In this document: positions 54,127-62,425 of the stretch, piece by piece
Position numbering within the stretch: position 1 is the first letter of the stretch
Layout of the letters: each line of letters opens with the position of its first letter
DNA from: Flavobacteriales bacterium
GTDB taxonomy: Bacteria > Bacteroidota > Bacteroidia > UBA10329
Direction: 5' to 3'
NCBI GenBank assembly: GCA_020635535.1
Contig: JACJZP010000004.1
Location: 140,657 to 204,656 of the forward strand
Length of the DNA stretch: 64,000 nucleotides
Notes under the pieces: generated by a model
What the model saw: the letters and a program-made list of their open reading frames with translations, nothing else
Told to the model about the DNA's origin: nothing
Database searches by the model: none
Made by a program: the position numbers and the translations under genes

Positions 54127-54209
54127 TATAGTGCGTTTAATTGTTACAAAGAAATGAAACATGAACACCCGTTTCCCATTATTGAACTCGTAAATTGGAC
54201 GCTGAAAGC

Positions 54210-55118
54210 ATGAAACGGTTTATCCTCTTCCCTTTTCTCATTCTCCTTTTCGCTGGATGCGAAAAAGACCCAGAGCTGATCAAAGACAATGACGTGCCAT
54301 ACTATTCGGAAGTGTCTGACCTGTTGATCGAGAATTACATCAATCGGGTTTACATTGACCAAATTGGCCGTGAACCGTTTGACACGGAAATGAATTCAGA
54401 ACGGGAAACATTGAAAGCTGCCGACCTGAGTTTTGAAGCCCGTGAGGCGATGATCCTGAAACTTCAGACCAATACTGACTTTATTGAAGGTGATGGTTCG
54501 TACAAGCAAGCTTATTACAATCGACTGTACGAGCAGGGCAAAGCACGTTTTATGGAAGCTGCATCCAACGCTGAGATCGGAGAAGTGATGGGGCCTATTG
54601 CTGGCGGCATACTTCCTGATTCGCTGAACGGGAATTGGGAAGGCGTCTATTCCCGCCATGAACAACTGGCAAAACTGCAGGCCGTTTTAGACTCGGAAGA
54701 AGATTACATGAACGGTGAAATTGAGATAAAGGATGTTTGCGCTGCCATGGTGAACAATGCTGTCTATGACGAAATAAACATGAACACATTCAACTTTGTC
54801 AATGCCACATTCGATAATCTGTTTTTCCGCTACCCGACCCAAGAAGAATTCTATTCGGGTTTCAACATGATCGAATACAATCAGCCAGCATCATTGATGG
54901 GTTCATCTGGTCAGAATAAGAACGAATATGTTCAGATCCTTGTCAACTCACGGGAGTTCTATGAAGGATTGATCGTCTGGTGTTATCAGTTGTTCTTAGC
55001 CCGTGAACCTTCAACTGCTGAAACCAACAATTTGATGATCGATCTATACAACGACCACGACCTACAAAAGATGCAGCGCGCCATTATGATCACTGACGAA
55101 TACGCACACTTCGATTAG
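54210..55118 (+). CDS. Lipoprotein, first gene of the envelope operon
   Basis: The product has 302 residues with a lipoprotein signal peptide and lipobox LFAGC (Cys17), followed by EKDPEL. The Lys-Asp/Glu just after the Cys resembles the surface-export signal of Bacteroidetes lipoproteins. The rest is mainly helical. The C-terminus (LFLAREPSTAETNN ... MITDEYAHFD) resembles the end of the next lipoprotein (RNPTEAERQYFKNYI ... LSNEYQYY), so the two are likely related and recall the R-x-PT-x-E motif of DUF1549/DUF1553-type proteins. I chose the ATG at 54210 over 54195 because MKRFILF starts the signal. Function unknown. Confidence 0.78.
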   Translation: MKRFILFPFLILLFAGCEKDPELIKDNDVPYYSEVSDLLIENYINRVYIDQIGREPFDTEMNSERETLKAADLSFEAREAMILKLQTNTDFIEGDGSYKQAYYNRLYEQGKARFMEAASNAEIGEVMGPIAGGILPDSLNGNWEGVYSRHEQLAKLQAVLDSEEDYMNGEIEIKDVCAAMVNNAVYDEINMNTFNFVNATFDNLFFRYPTQEEFYSGFNMIEYNQPASLMGSSGQNKNEYVQILVNSREFYEGLIVWCYQLFLAREPSTAETNNLMIDLYNDHDLQKMQRAIMITDEYAHFD

Positions 55119-55127
55119 AAGGAAAAA

Positions 55128-55670
55128 ATGAAGAACGGGAAAATGAAAAAAGCAAACCAACCTTTGCTGATTCAGCAGGCTTTCGGTGTACGCCACCTTT
55201 TTCTTTTTGTCCTTTTTCCTTTTCTTATAACGACCATCGGTTGCGAGAAGGATAAACTGTACGAGGTAAATGAGGAAACCATTCTTCCGCCTAATGCCAA
55301 CAAGACCAAACTGAAAACGGATCAGCAATACATCGCCATACTGTATGCCAATCTGTTTCAAACGGCACTTTCGAGCGATGATCTTTTTGAGGCAAGCGAG
55401 TGCATTCAATCCATTGGCGACAAAGACCTTGTTCATGAAGTGCTGATAAGCAATTACATGAACAAACCCGGGGTTATACTACCGACCAATGAGGAAATGC
55501 GAGCCAATGTGGATGGCTTTATTACCGAAACCTACAACCGTTTTCTGGTTCGGAACCCAACAGAAGCAGAACGACAGTATTTCAAGAACTACATCAACAC
55601 CCACCCGAACGTTCGGCCAGAACTGGTGTATTTCTCATTTGCGTTGAGCAACGAATACCAATACTACTAG
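55128..55670 (+). CDS. Lipoprotein, second gene of the envelope operon
   Basis: The product has 180 residues. A long N-region (about 20 residues, several Lys) precedes a hydrophobic stretch and lipobox TTIGC (Cys39), then EKDKLYE. The C-terminal part carries RFLVRNPTEAERQYFKNYIN, the motif shared with the preceding lipoprotein. It starts 9 bp after the previous stop with AAGGA at a good distance, which supports the ATG at 55128; a second ATG at 55143 is possible. It looks like a shorter relative or domain of the first lipoprotein. Confidence 0.75.
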   Translation: MKNGKMKKANQPLLIQQAFGVRHLFLFVLFPFLITTIGCEKDKLYEVNEETILPPNANKTKLKTDQQYIAILYANLFQTALSSDDLFEASECIQSIGDKDLVHEVLISNYMNKPGVILPTNEEMRANVDGFITETYNRFLVRNPTEAERQYFKNYINTHPNVRPELVYFSFALSNEYQYY

Positions 55671-55679
55671 GTCCATTAA

Positions 55680-55770
55680 GAATGAAGAATTATGATTTAA
55701 AAAATATGAGGGAATTGGGATGCTCAAGGGCTCCTCATTGGTCATATTCGTGTATCATTCGTAATTCGTA
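55680..55770. repeat. Imperfect inverted repeat between operon genes
   Basis: The left arm (AAGAATGAAGAATTATGAT, then AATATGA) and the right arm (TCATATTCG, then TATCATTCGTAATTCGT) are roughly complementary over about 30 nt. The core is Gly/Cys-poor and non-coding. It could be a decayed palindromic element or an mRNA stability structure. Confidence 0.35.
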
Positions 55771-55776
55771 ACCGAT

Positions 55777-57105
55777 ATGAAACGAAGAGGATTCATAAAG
55801 AAGGCAGCGGCCGCCACGGCAGGGGCATTTGCCGTTCCTTATATTCTTCCTTCGGGAAGGTTATTCGCAGCCACAGGAGCGCAATTGGCAGAGCACGTGG
55901 TAATGGTGATGTTTGCCGGGGGTGTCCGCCATCAGGAAAGTGTTGGCATGAACTACCTCGACCAAAGTCAGGGTATTCCAATTGAGGGAAATATCATGTA
56001 CAACATGTTGGACGGTGCGCCACCAACACAGAAGATTGTTTACGGAACAGACGGTAATCTTTCAGGAGACACACCGATTCCGCAGATTCTTGGCTCTACC
56101 ATTCAGCAGCAAGGAACACTTTTCAAAGAAGTGAGAAGCAGCCACGCTGGGCATTACGGTGGCATGAATGCACTCCTTCAAGGGAATACGCTTTACTCGC
56201 AAGGTCTTCGTCAAAAGCCGCTGCATCCCACCATTTTTGAATACACGCGCAGACATTTAGGAGCGCCTGCCTCCAAGGTCTGGTTTGTTGGGAACGGAAT
56301 TGGAAACTCCACGCCATTGATGAACTATAGCGAACATCCAGATTACGGTGCCGAATACGGAGCAAATTTCCTTGCCCCAACCATTACATTCGGCTCGCAG
56401 GGTGTGGAGCACCTTTCAGATGCCAAGATCTATCACCCGGAAGAGGAATTGGACCCCATCTATCAGATGAAGTATTTCCTCGACAACAACTTTGAGAATG
56501 TGGGCGGCACTATCGAGACCATTCACAATACGGAGGAGGAAAAGCAACAGATCAAAGATTTCTTGAAAGACCTGTACGGATTAGGCGGCAACATTGCCAA
56601 GCCCCCCGTTACTGACAATGGCGACCTGAATACGGTTGGTTACACCGTGGAAGTAATGAAGCGGTTCAAACCGAATTTGACCGTTGTAAATCTGAGTGCA
56701 GTGGATGCCTGTCACAGCGATTACACCGGCTATCTGAGCGCACTGCATCGGGCCGATCATGCTGTTGGACATCTTTGGAACCAAATACAGCAGATTCCGG
56801 AAATGGCTGGAAATACCGTGATGTTGGTAACACCCGAATGCGGCCGAAACTTGAATCCGAATCCGATAAAGGATGAGAACGATTGGTATGCTTTCGATCA
56901 CTCTGATGCCAATACACAACGCGTTTTCACACAGATGGTCGGACCAAGCGTTCCTTCCAATTTGGTAATTGGCGACACAGGGAATCAGATCGGGGAAACG
57001 GCAGATAACTGCCCGACCATTGCAGAGATCCTTGGATTCAAAGATGATGTGATGGGAACAGGTCTTATCTCTTCTACCGCACGTTCATTATTCGATAGGA
57101 TTTGA
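55777..57105 (+). CDS. Tat-exported alkaline-phosphatase-fold/DUF1501-like protein
   Basis: The product has 442 residues. The twin-arginine signal MKRRGFIKKAAAATAGAFAV ends near residue 31. The mature protein resembles the DUF1501/sulphatase-like members of the alkaline phosphatase superfamily (VVMVMFAGGVRHQES, SSHAGHYGGMNALL, VDACHSDYTGYLSALHRADH, LVTPECGRNL, FDHSDANTQRVF). Metal-type residues (His, Asp, Glu) are present but I cannot confirm a catalytic nucleophile. Tat export suggests folding with a cofactor in the cytoplasm. It is the centre of a six-gene operon and its TGA overlaps the next TTG start by four bases. Confidence 0.82.
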   Translation: MKRRGFIKKAAAATAGAFAVPYILPSGRLFAATGAQLAEHVVMVMFAGGVRHQESVGMNYLDQSQGIPIEGNIMYNMLDGAPPTQKIVYGTDGNLSGDTPIPQILGSTIQQQGTLFKEVRSSHAGHYGGMNALLQGNTLYSQGLRQKPLHPTIFEYTRRHLGAPASKVWFVGNGIGNSTPLMNYSEHPDYGAEYGANFLAPTITFGSQGVEHLSDAKIYHPEEELDPIYQMKYFLDNNFENVGGTIETIHNTEEEKQQIKDFLKDLYGLGGNIAKPPVTDNGDLNTVGYTVEVMKRFKPNLTVVNLSAVDACHSDYTGYLSALHRADHAVGHLWNQIQQIPEMAGNTVMLVTPECGRNLNPNPIKDENDWYAFDHSDANTQRVFTQMVGPSVPSNLVIGDTGNQIGETADNCPTIAEILGFKDDVMGTGLISSTARSLFDRI

Positions 57106-58043
57106 AAAAGCTCTTCCCATATCTGTTTGTTCTGGCGGTTGTTGTTTCGAGCTGCACGAAAGATTCGAAGAATCCGTTCGACAATCCTGATAATCTCCCG
57201 CCTGAGGACACCACCAACATCACTGATGTTGACCCGACAAGTTTTGTTGGCCTGCACCAGAACATCTTCAAGCCAAAGTGTGCTAACTCTGGTTGCCATG
57301 ATGGCACATTTGAACCTGATTTCAGAACGATTGAAAGCTCATACAACACGCTTGTTTATCATGGTGTTGTGAAGAACGACCCGAATGCGTCTTATCAGTA
57401 CCGCGTAAAACCCGGAAGCCTTGCAGAATCCATTCTTTGGCTGCGCCTGAACGAAGACATTGATGGCATTTCGGGCATTATGCCGCTTGATGCTTTTTAC
57501 GACCCCGAATCTGAGTGGAACACGAATAAGGCGGAATACCTCGCAAATATCAGCGATTGGATCATGGACGGGGCACCTGACATGTTCGGAAACCCACCCA
57601 ACTCCAATGATCAACAACCAGGTATTCTGGGAATTTACGCTGAGGCCGATGGCGCTCCCTGCGACATAGCCGAACGCATTGGAGTTCCGATGGGCAGTCA
57701 GCAGGTCAGCATTTGGTTTGCCCTTAAAGACAAGGAAACAGCACCTCAGAATTTCCAATCTGCCAAAGTGAAAATGAGCGGCAAGATTGATTTCGTGGAC
57801 ACACTTGCAACCGAGTTTGCGCTTCAGTTGCTCGGTTCGCCAGAAACCCATTCGGGCTTTCTGAATGAACCAGTTGAATTTCAGCACAAATTCAGCTTCG
57901 ATGCCAGTACATTTCAGTCTGATACGACCTTTTACCTCCGAGTTTTTGTGAAAGACCCGCAACAGGCAGACACCACCCAGATTCCTCAGGATGGTAGTCA
58001 GTTATACATCAAAAAGAAGTTCTCGTGGCAATTCACAAATTGA
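57102..58043 (+). CDS. Lipoprotein with C-x4-C-H motif, TTG start
   Basis: The product has 313 residues. The signal peptide ends in lipobox VVSSC (Cys18), followed by TKDSK. At about residue 61-67 CANSGCHDG offers a C-x4-C-H sequence like variant heme c sites, in a helix FVGLHQNIFKPKCANSGCH, the usual place of the planctomycete-type cytochrome motif. Residues about 115-160 (LRLNEDI, ISDWIMDGAPD) continue like cytochrome-c-like domains. The second half is a beta-sandwich-like part. The TTG start overlaps the previous stop (TTGA), which indicates coupling. It may be an electron-carrying surface lipoprotein; whether heme is attached is uncertain. Confidence 0.78.
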   Translation: MKKLFPYLFVLAVVVSSCTKDSKNPFDNPDNLPPEDTTNITDVDPTSFVGLHQNIFKPKCANSGCHDGTFEPDFRTIESSYNTLVYHGVVKNDPNASYQYRVKPGSLAESILWLRLNEDIDGISGIMPLDAFYDPESEWNTNKAEYLANISDWIMDGAPDMFGNPPNSNDQQPGILGIYAEADGAPCDIAERIGVPMGSQQVSIWFALKDKETAPQNFQSAKVKMSGKIDFVDTLATEFALQLLGSPETHSGFLNEPVEFQHKFSFDASTFQSDTTFYLRVFVKDPQQADTTQIPQDGSQLYIKKKFSWQFTN

Positions 58044-58462
58044 TCTTCTTCTCTATTGGAATTCTGCTCTTTTCCGCCTGTCGGGAGGAGAAAAGTAACG
58101 TTCCAGAGATTTCGAATCTGACCGTTGAACCCATGGTGGTTGAGGAATTCACGGATACGGTTACCATCTCGTTCGATTACTACGATTACAACGGGGATCT
58201 CGGCCACCCAGACCCGAATGTAACGTCATTGAGTATAAAGGACAGCCGCTTGCAATTTGAGGATCTATACCATGTTCAGCCATTGGCTCCTGTAGATGCG
58301 CACGTACCCATTCAGGGTAGGTTATCGGTAAAGCTCAATAACCTGTTCATTCTCGGTAACGACACCTTGGAAGAACTTCAATTTGAAGTGATGATCCAAG
58401 ACCGTGAAGGCAACTGGAGTGAGCTGGTGGAAAGCGACACCATTACCGTTTTCCGCCCGTGA
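58025..58462 (+). CDS. Small lipoprotein, GTG start
   Basis: The product has 145 residues with lipobox LFSAC (Cys19), followed by REEKS. The mature part is beta-rich and acidic and resembles an immunoglobulin-like or fibronectin-type sandwich (ISFDYYDYNGDLGHPDPN, LQFEVMIQDREGNWSELV). The GTG at 58025 gives a positive N-region (MAIHKLIFF) and overlaps the previous gene by 19 bp; a TTG at 58040, overlapping the stop, is the alternative. The stop overlaps the next gene's start (GTGA). Function unknown. Confidence 0.72.
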   Translation: MAIHKLIFFSIGILLFSACREEKSNVPEISNLTVEPMVVEEFTDTVTISFDYYDYNGDLGHPDPNVTSLSIKDSRLQFEDLYHVQPLAPVDAHVPIQGRLSVKLNNLFILGNDTLEELQFEVMIQDREGNWSELVESDTITVFRP

Positions 58463-61400
58463 ACCGTTTCAGGTCGGCATATCTCATCATTGGCATACTG
58501 CTGATGTGGTTCACCTCATCGGGTCAAACCCTATACAACCTTGTTGGCGACATAGATGTAGATGATTGTGAGGGATATTTTGCCGATAGCGATGCAGGTC
58601 TGAATGGAGAGGATTACGGTCATGGCGAAGACTACACCTTTCAGATCTGTGTTCCAAATGCCATCAGTATTGAGATGACCTTCTTTGAGTTCTGTACCGA
58701 ACAAGGGTTTGACCTGATGACATTTTATGATGGTCCGAATACCAATTCCCCGATCATTGGCGGTCCCTACTCCGGACAAGACCTCCCTCCCATTATCATT
58801 GCCACTTCTGGTTGTTTGACCATTCACTGGGAATCAGACGTATTTGGTGTGGCCTGCGATGGCTGGTATGCCTACTGGGAGGTTGAAGTGGAAGAACCCG
58901 AACCGCCTTTGGTAACTTTCAATCCAAGCGCTCCTACCTGTAGCACAGAGGTCATTGTCATGGAATTCGATACGCCTATTCCGTGCGATTCCGTCTACTC
59001 AGATGCATTCTCAATCACTGGCGGACAGACCGTTACCAGCATCAATCCACTGAATTGCAATGCTGGAGAAGGAACGCAGTATGAACTCACCCTTTCTCCT
59101 GGTCTGGACCACAGCATGACGTATGACCTCGAGTTCATCTACCATTATGCAGATGATTGCGACAATGAGTTTACACTGGAAGTTGAAGGGAGCTTTGCAG
59201 TAAATGATTGTCCGTTGGAAGTTGAGGTCTTGGAAGATGCAACAACCATTTGCGAGGGCGATTGTATCGAGATCTGGGCGGAAGCCTCAGGGGGCGACCC
59301 GAACACCTATAACTACGCTTGGAGCAACGGATTACCAAACTCAGCTGGGCCTCATTTGGTCTGTCCAAATTCAAATACAACTTATACAGTTACAGTAACA
59401 GATGCCAGTCCTGCGGCCAGTGCAACCGATGCAACCACCATCACTGTAATTGCACCTCCAACCATCGACCCGATTCCAAGTGTGTGCCAAAATGAGACTC
59501 CTTTCTCCATATCGGCTACACCTTCTGGGGGCAATTGGAGCGGCTCACACATCAATGACCCTGTTGGGGTTTTCAGACCTGATTCCGGATATGGAAATCC
59601 TTGGACGTATTATACCGACTTGAACGGCTGCACCGACTCCATTCAATCAGAAGTTTATCAGGTTTGGGCAGGATTCGATCAGGCATCTTGCCCGAATGCA
59701 GCTCCATTTCAATTGACCAATGGCACTCCCGCAGGTGGAACATGGAGCGGAATGAATACCACAGCCAATGGCATCTTTACACCTTCCAATTCTGGAAGCT
59801 TCACAATTACTTACACTACCGTAGACGGTTGTACAGACATCAAGATCGTCAACGTGGAGAACATTGCCATGCCCTCTGATCAAACGGTCTGTGAATCCGA
59901 TGCTCCGTTCAATCTTACCGCCATTCCCTTTGGAGGAAGCTGGAGCGGAACAGGCATCGAAAACTGGTATTGGGGGAAATTCAATCCGGCTACAGCTGGG
60001 CCTGGAACCCATACCATAACCTACGACATTAATGGGTGTACAGAAACCATGGAAATCACCGTAACTGAAATTGATGCGGGAGGCAACTTGGTATTCTGTC
60101 CCGAAGAGTCTGCTGTTCAACTCACTGGCACACCTGCTGGCGGGACTTGGACCGGAATCGGAGTTTCTCCAGGAGGGCTTTACGACCCGTCAATTCCACC
60201 AGACCTGACCAACGATACCTTGACATACTCAATCAATGGATGCACCGACACACGAGTGGTTTACGTTCAGCAGACGGATATTCAATGGAGCAACCTGCAA
60301 TTCTGTCTTTACAGCGACCCGCTTACGTTGGATTGGGCTGGCATCCATCGATATCCTAATGGTGGTACTTGGTCTGGACCAGGAACCGATAATACGGGTG
60401 CAGGACATTTCACTCCAAGTGTTGCGGGAGGCGGCACACACACCATTTACTACACGGCCAATACTTGTACCGATAGCACGATCATGATCGTTCATGAGAA
60501 TACCATGTTCGATACCTCGGTTTGCGAAACAGGCGACCCCATTCAGCTAATGGCGCTGCCTGCGGGCGGTTATTGGGTGGGCGATGGCGTTGATTCATCA
60601 GGTGTGTTTGACCCGCAGCTGGTCGGATTAGGGCAACATTGGGTTTACTATCGTGCGCCAAGCACCTGTTGGGATTCCTGCATGGTAGATGTTTATCAAT
60701 TGGAACAGGCCCAGATAATCGGCCTGCAGAACACTTATTGTTTCGTTGATTCTTCCATTTCACTTATCGGTCTTCCAGATGGCGGTCTATTCTCTGGAGC
60801 TGGAATGACGGATACCATCTTCAACCCTTCTTTAGCTGGTGAAGGAATTCATGAAATTGCTTACGACCATGGAAGCGCAGGCTGTGAAGTTCATGCAGAT
60901 ATGCTTGTGGCTGTTTCTGAACCAATCCTCACGGTTCAGTTCGGAAATGGGGAGGCAATATGCCAAGGCGATGCCATTACCATTGGCGTGCAAGCTACAG
61001 GCGGAAACGGAAATTTCTTCACTTACGATTGGGAACCAGCTGTTTCCTATTTCGCATCAGATGAGCTTTATCCTGATTCGACTACCACATATATCATTAC
61101 AACTTCGGATGGCTGCTCTGATCCAGCCATTGACACTATTCATGTCTATGTATATCAGCCATTCGGAGCCATTTTCGAGACCAGCGATACCTTGTGCTAC
61201 GGCAATGTGGGTTTTGCCACCGTTCGCGGCAATCCAGCATCACCCAATTATGTCTATGAATGGCACACAAATCCTCCAGTGTCTGACCAGACCATCTTCG
61301 GACAAGTCGCGCAGACCTACCACGTAACCATTACCAATTTGCATGATGGAGGCTGTTCTTTCGACACTAGTATCACCATTCCCTCCTTCCCGAATGTAAC

Positions 61401-61947
61401 GGCCTATTTCACACCGAATCCCAACGGAGCCTGTCTGTTGGAATCTGATCCAGTGGCCGAGTTCATTGACCTGAGCCAAGGTGCGGCTTCCGGAACGTGG
61501 GATTTCGGAGATGGAACACAGGAACCATACACCTATGGCAATTACCCGGTGCATGAATACCCCGACACGGGAACGTACACGGTTACGCTTTATGTGGAAA
61601 ATGAAACAGGTACGTGTACCGATGAGCACTCGTTCGATGTATGCGTGCAACCGGAATTCAAGCTATGGATTCCGAATTCGTTTACGCCAGATGGCGATGG
61701 ATTGAATGACCTTTTCGAGATTGTTTCTTCAGGAATTGTGGAATTTGAATTACTCATTTCAAGCAGTTGGGGCCACAAGATCTACAAGATGAATTCTATT
61801 GACGATCCGCCTTGGGATGGCACTTACAAGGGAAACCCTGTGCAACAGGACCGCTACATCTATGAGGTAATTGCCAAAGGCCGCAACTTAGGCGGATACC
61901 AGTTCTACAAAGGCAGCGGGTACATTCATGTGATTCGGCATAACTGA
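58459..61947 (+). CDS. Large CUB/repeat/PKD protein with T9SS type B sorting domain
   Basis: The product has 1,162 residues. Signal peptide (about 1-23); CUB-like domain (about 30-155, YHGEDYTFQICVPN, FDLMTFYDGPN); an Ig-like region; then about seven roughly 70-residue repeats (about 355-790) with the motif PxGGxWSGxG, then F-x-P, then HxIxYxxxxCTDS; PKD-type part (about 1010-1055, WDFGDGTQEP); and a CHU_C-type sorting domain (about 1070-1162, PNSFTPDGDGLNDLFEI). It should be secreted by T9SS and attached to the surface. The GTG start overlaps the previous stop by four bases (GTGA). It ends the operon, 3 bp from the convergent dtd gene. Confidence 0.9.
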   Translation: MNRFRSAYLIIGILLMWFTSSGQTLYNLVGDIDVDDCEGYFADSDAGLNGEDYGHGEDYTFQICVPNAISIEMTFFEFCTEQGFDLMTFYDGPNTNSPIIGGPYSGQDLPPIIIATSGCLTIHWESDVFGVACDGWYAYWEVEVEEPEPPLVTFNPSAPTCSTEVIVMEFDTPIPCDSVYSDAFSITGGQTVTSINPLNCNAGEGTQYELTLSPGLDHSMTYDLEFIYHYADDCDNEFTLEVEGSFAVNDCPLEVEVLEDATTICEGDCIEIWAEASGGDPNTYNYAWSNGLPNSAGPHLVCPNSNTTYTVTVTDASPAASATDATTITVIAPPTIDPIPSVCQNETPFSISATPSGGNWSGSHINDPVGVFRPDSGYGNPWTYYTDLNGCTDSIQSEVYQVWAGFDQASCPNAAPFQLTNGTPAGGTWSGMNTTANGIFTPSNSGSFTITYTTVDGCTDIKIVNVENIAMPSDQTVCESDAPFNLTAIPFGGSWSGTGIENWYWGKFNPATAGPGTHTITYDINGCTETMEITVTEIDAGGNLVFCPEESAVQLTGTPAGGTWTGIGVSPGGLYDPSIPPDLTNDTLTYSINGCTDTRVVYVQQTDIQWSNLQFCLYSDPLTLDWAGIHRYPNGGTWSGPGTDNTGAGHFTPSVAGGGTHTIYYTANTCTDSTIMIVHENTMFDTSVCETGDPIQLMALPAGGYWVGDGVDSSGVFDPQLVGLGQHWVYYRAPSTCWDSCMVDVYQLEQAQIIGLQNTYCFVDSSISLIGLPDGGLFSGAGMTDTIFNPSLAGEGIHEIAYDHGSAGCEVHADMLVAVSEPILTVQFGNGEAICQGDAITIGVQATGGNGNFFTYDWEPAVSYFASDELYPDSTTTYIITTSDGCSDPAIDTIHVYVYQPFGAIFETSDTLCYGNVGFATVRGNPASPNYVYEWHTNPPVSDQTIFGQVAQTYHVTITNLHDGGCSFDTSITIPSFPNVTAYFTPNPNGACLLESDPVAEFIDLSQGAASGTWDFGDGTQEPYTYGNYPVHEYPDTGTYTVTLYVENETGTCTDEHSFDVCVQPEFKLWIPNSFTPDGDGLNDLFEIVSSGIVEFELLISSSWGHKIYKMNSIDDPPWDGTYKGNPVQQDRYIYEVIAKGRNLGGYQFYKGSGYIHVIRHN

Positions 61948-61950
61948 GAA

Positions 61951-62403
61951 TCAATCCCGATTCTTCGAATCCATCAGAATCGTAACAGGTCCATCGTTGA
62001 TGAGTTCTACATCCATCATAGCACCGAAAATACCGCTGGCAACGGGTTTACCTAATGCTTCAGCAAGTTTGGTTTTGAATTGCTCATACATCGGTTCTGC
62101 CTGTTCGGGTCTTGCGGCTTTTATGTAAGACGGACGGTTGCCCTTTTTGGTGCTGGCGTGCAAAGTGAATTGAGAAACCACCAAAGCTTCTCTCCCACTC
62201 TCTTCCAACGAGACATTCATGACGCCATCCGCGTCATTGAAAATCCGCATGCGTGCAATTTTCCCACAAAGCCAATCAATGTCCTCCTGCGTATCGGCAG
62301 CTTCAATGCCCAATAGTATCAGCACACCTTCTCCAATGCTTCCAACAACTTCGTTTTCCACGGTTACCGAAGCGCGCTTTACCCGTTGCAACACCGCTCT
62401 CAT
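61951..62403 (-). CDS. dtd: D-aminoacyl-tRNA deacylase
   Basis: The product has 150 residues. The two cross-subunit motifs SQFTLHAST and NDGPVTILMD are intact, as is the Gly-cisPro element in the second. It removes D-amino acids (and Gly from tRNA-Ala) from tRNA, in the cytoplasm. The ATG at 62403 gives the family beginning MRAVLQRVKRASV; the longer frame adds 28 residues without homology. It is on the same strand as dinB, 22 bp downstream. Confidence 0.96.
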   Translation of the reverse strand: MRAVLQRVKRASVTVENEVVGSIGEGVLILLGIEAADTQEDIDWLCGKIARMRIFNDADGVMNVSLEESGREALVVSQFTLHASTKKGNRPSYIKAARPEQAEPMYEQFKTKLAEALGKPVASGIFGAMMDVELINDGPVTILMDSKNRD

Positions 62404-62425
62404 GGTGCAATGATAAAACATCTGT

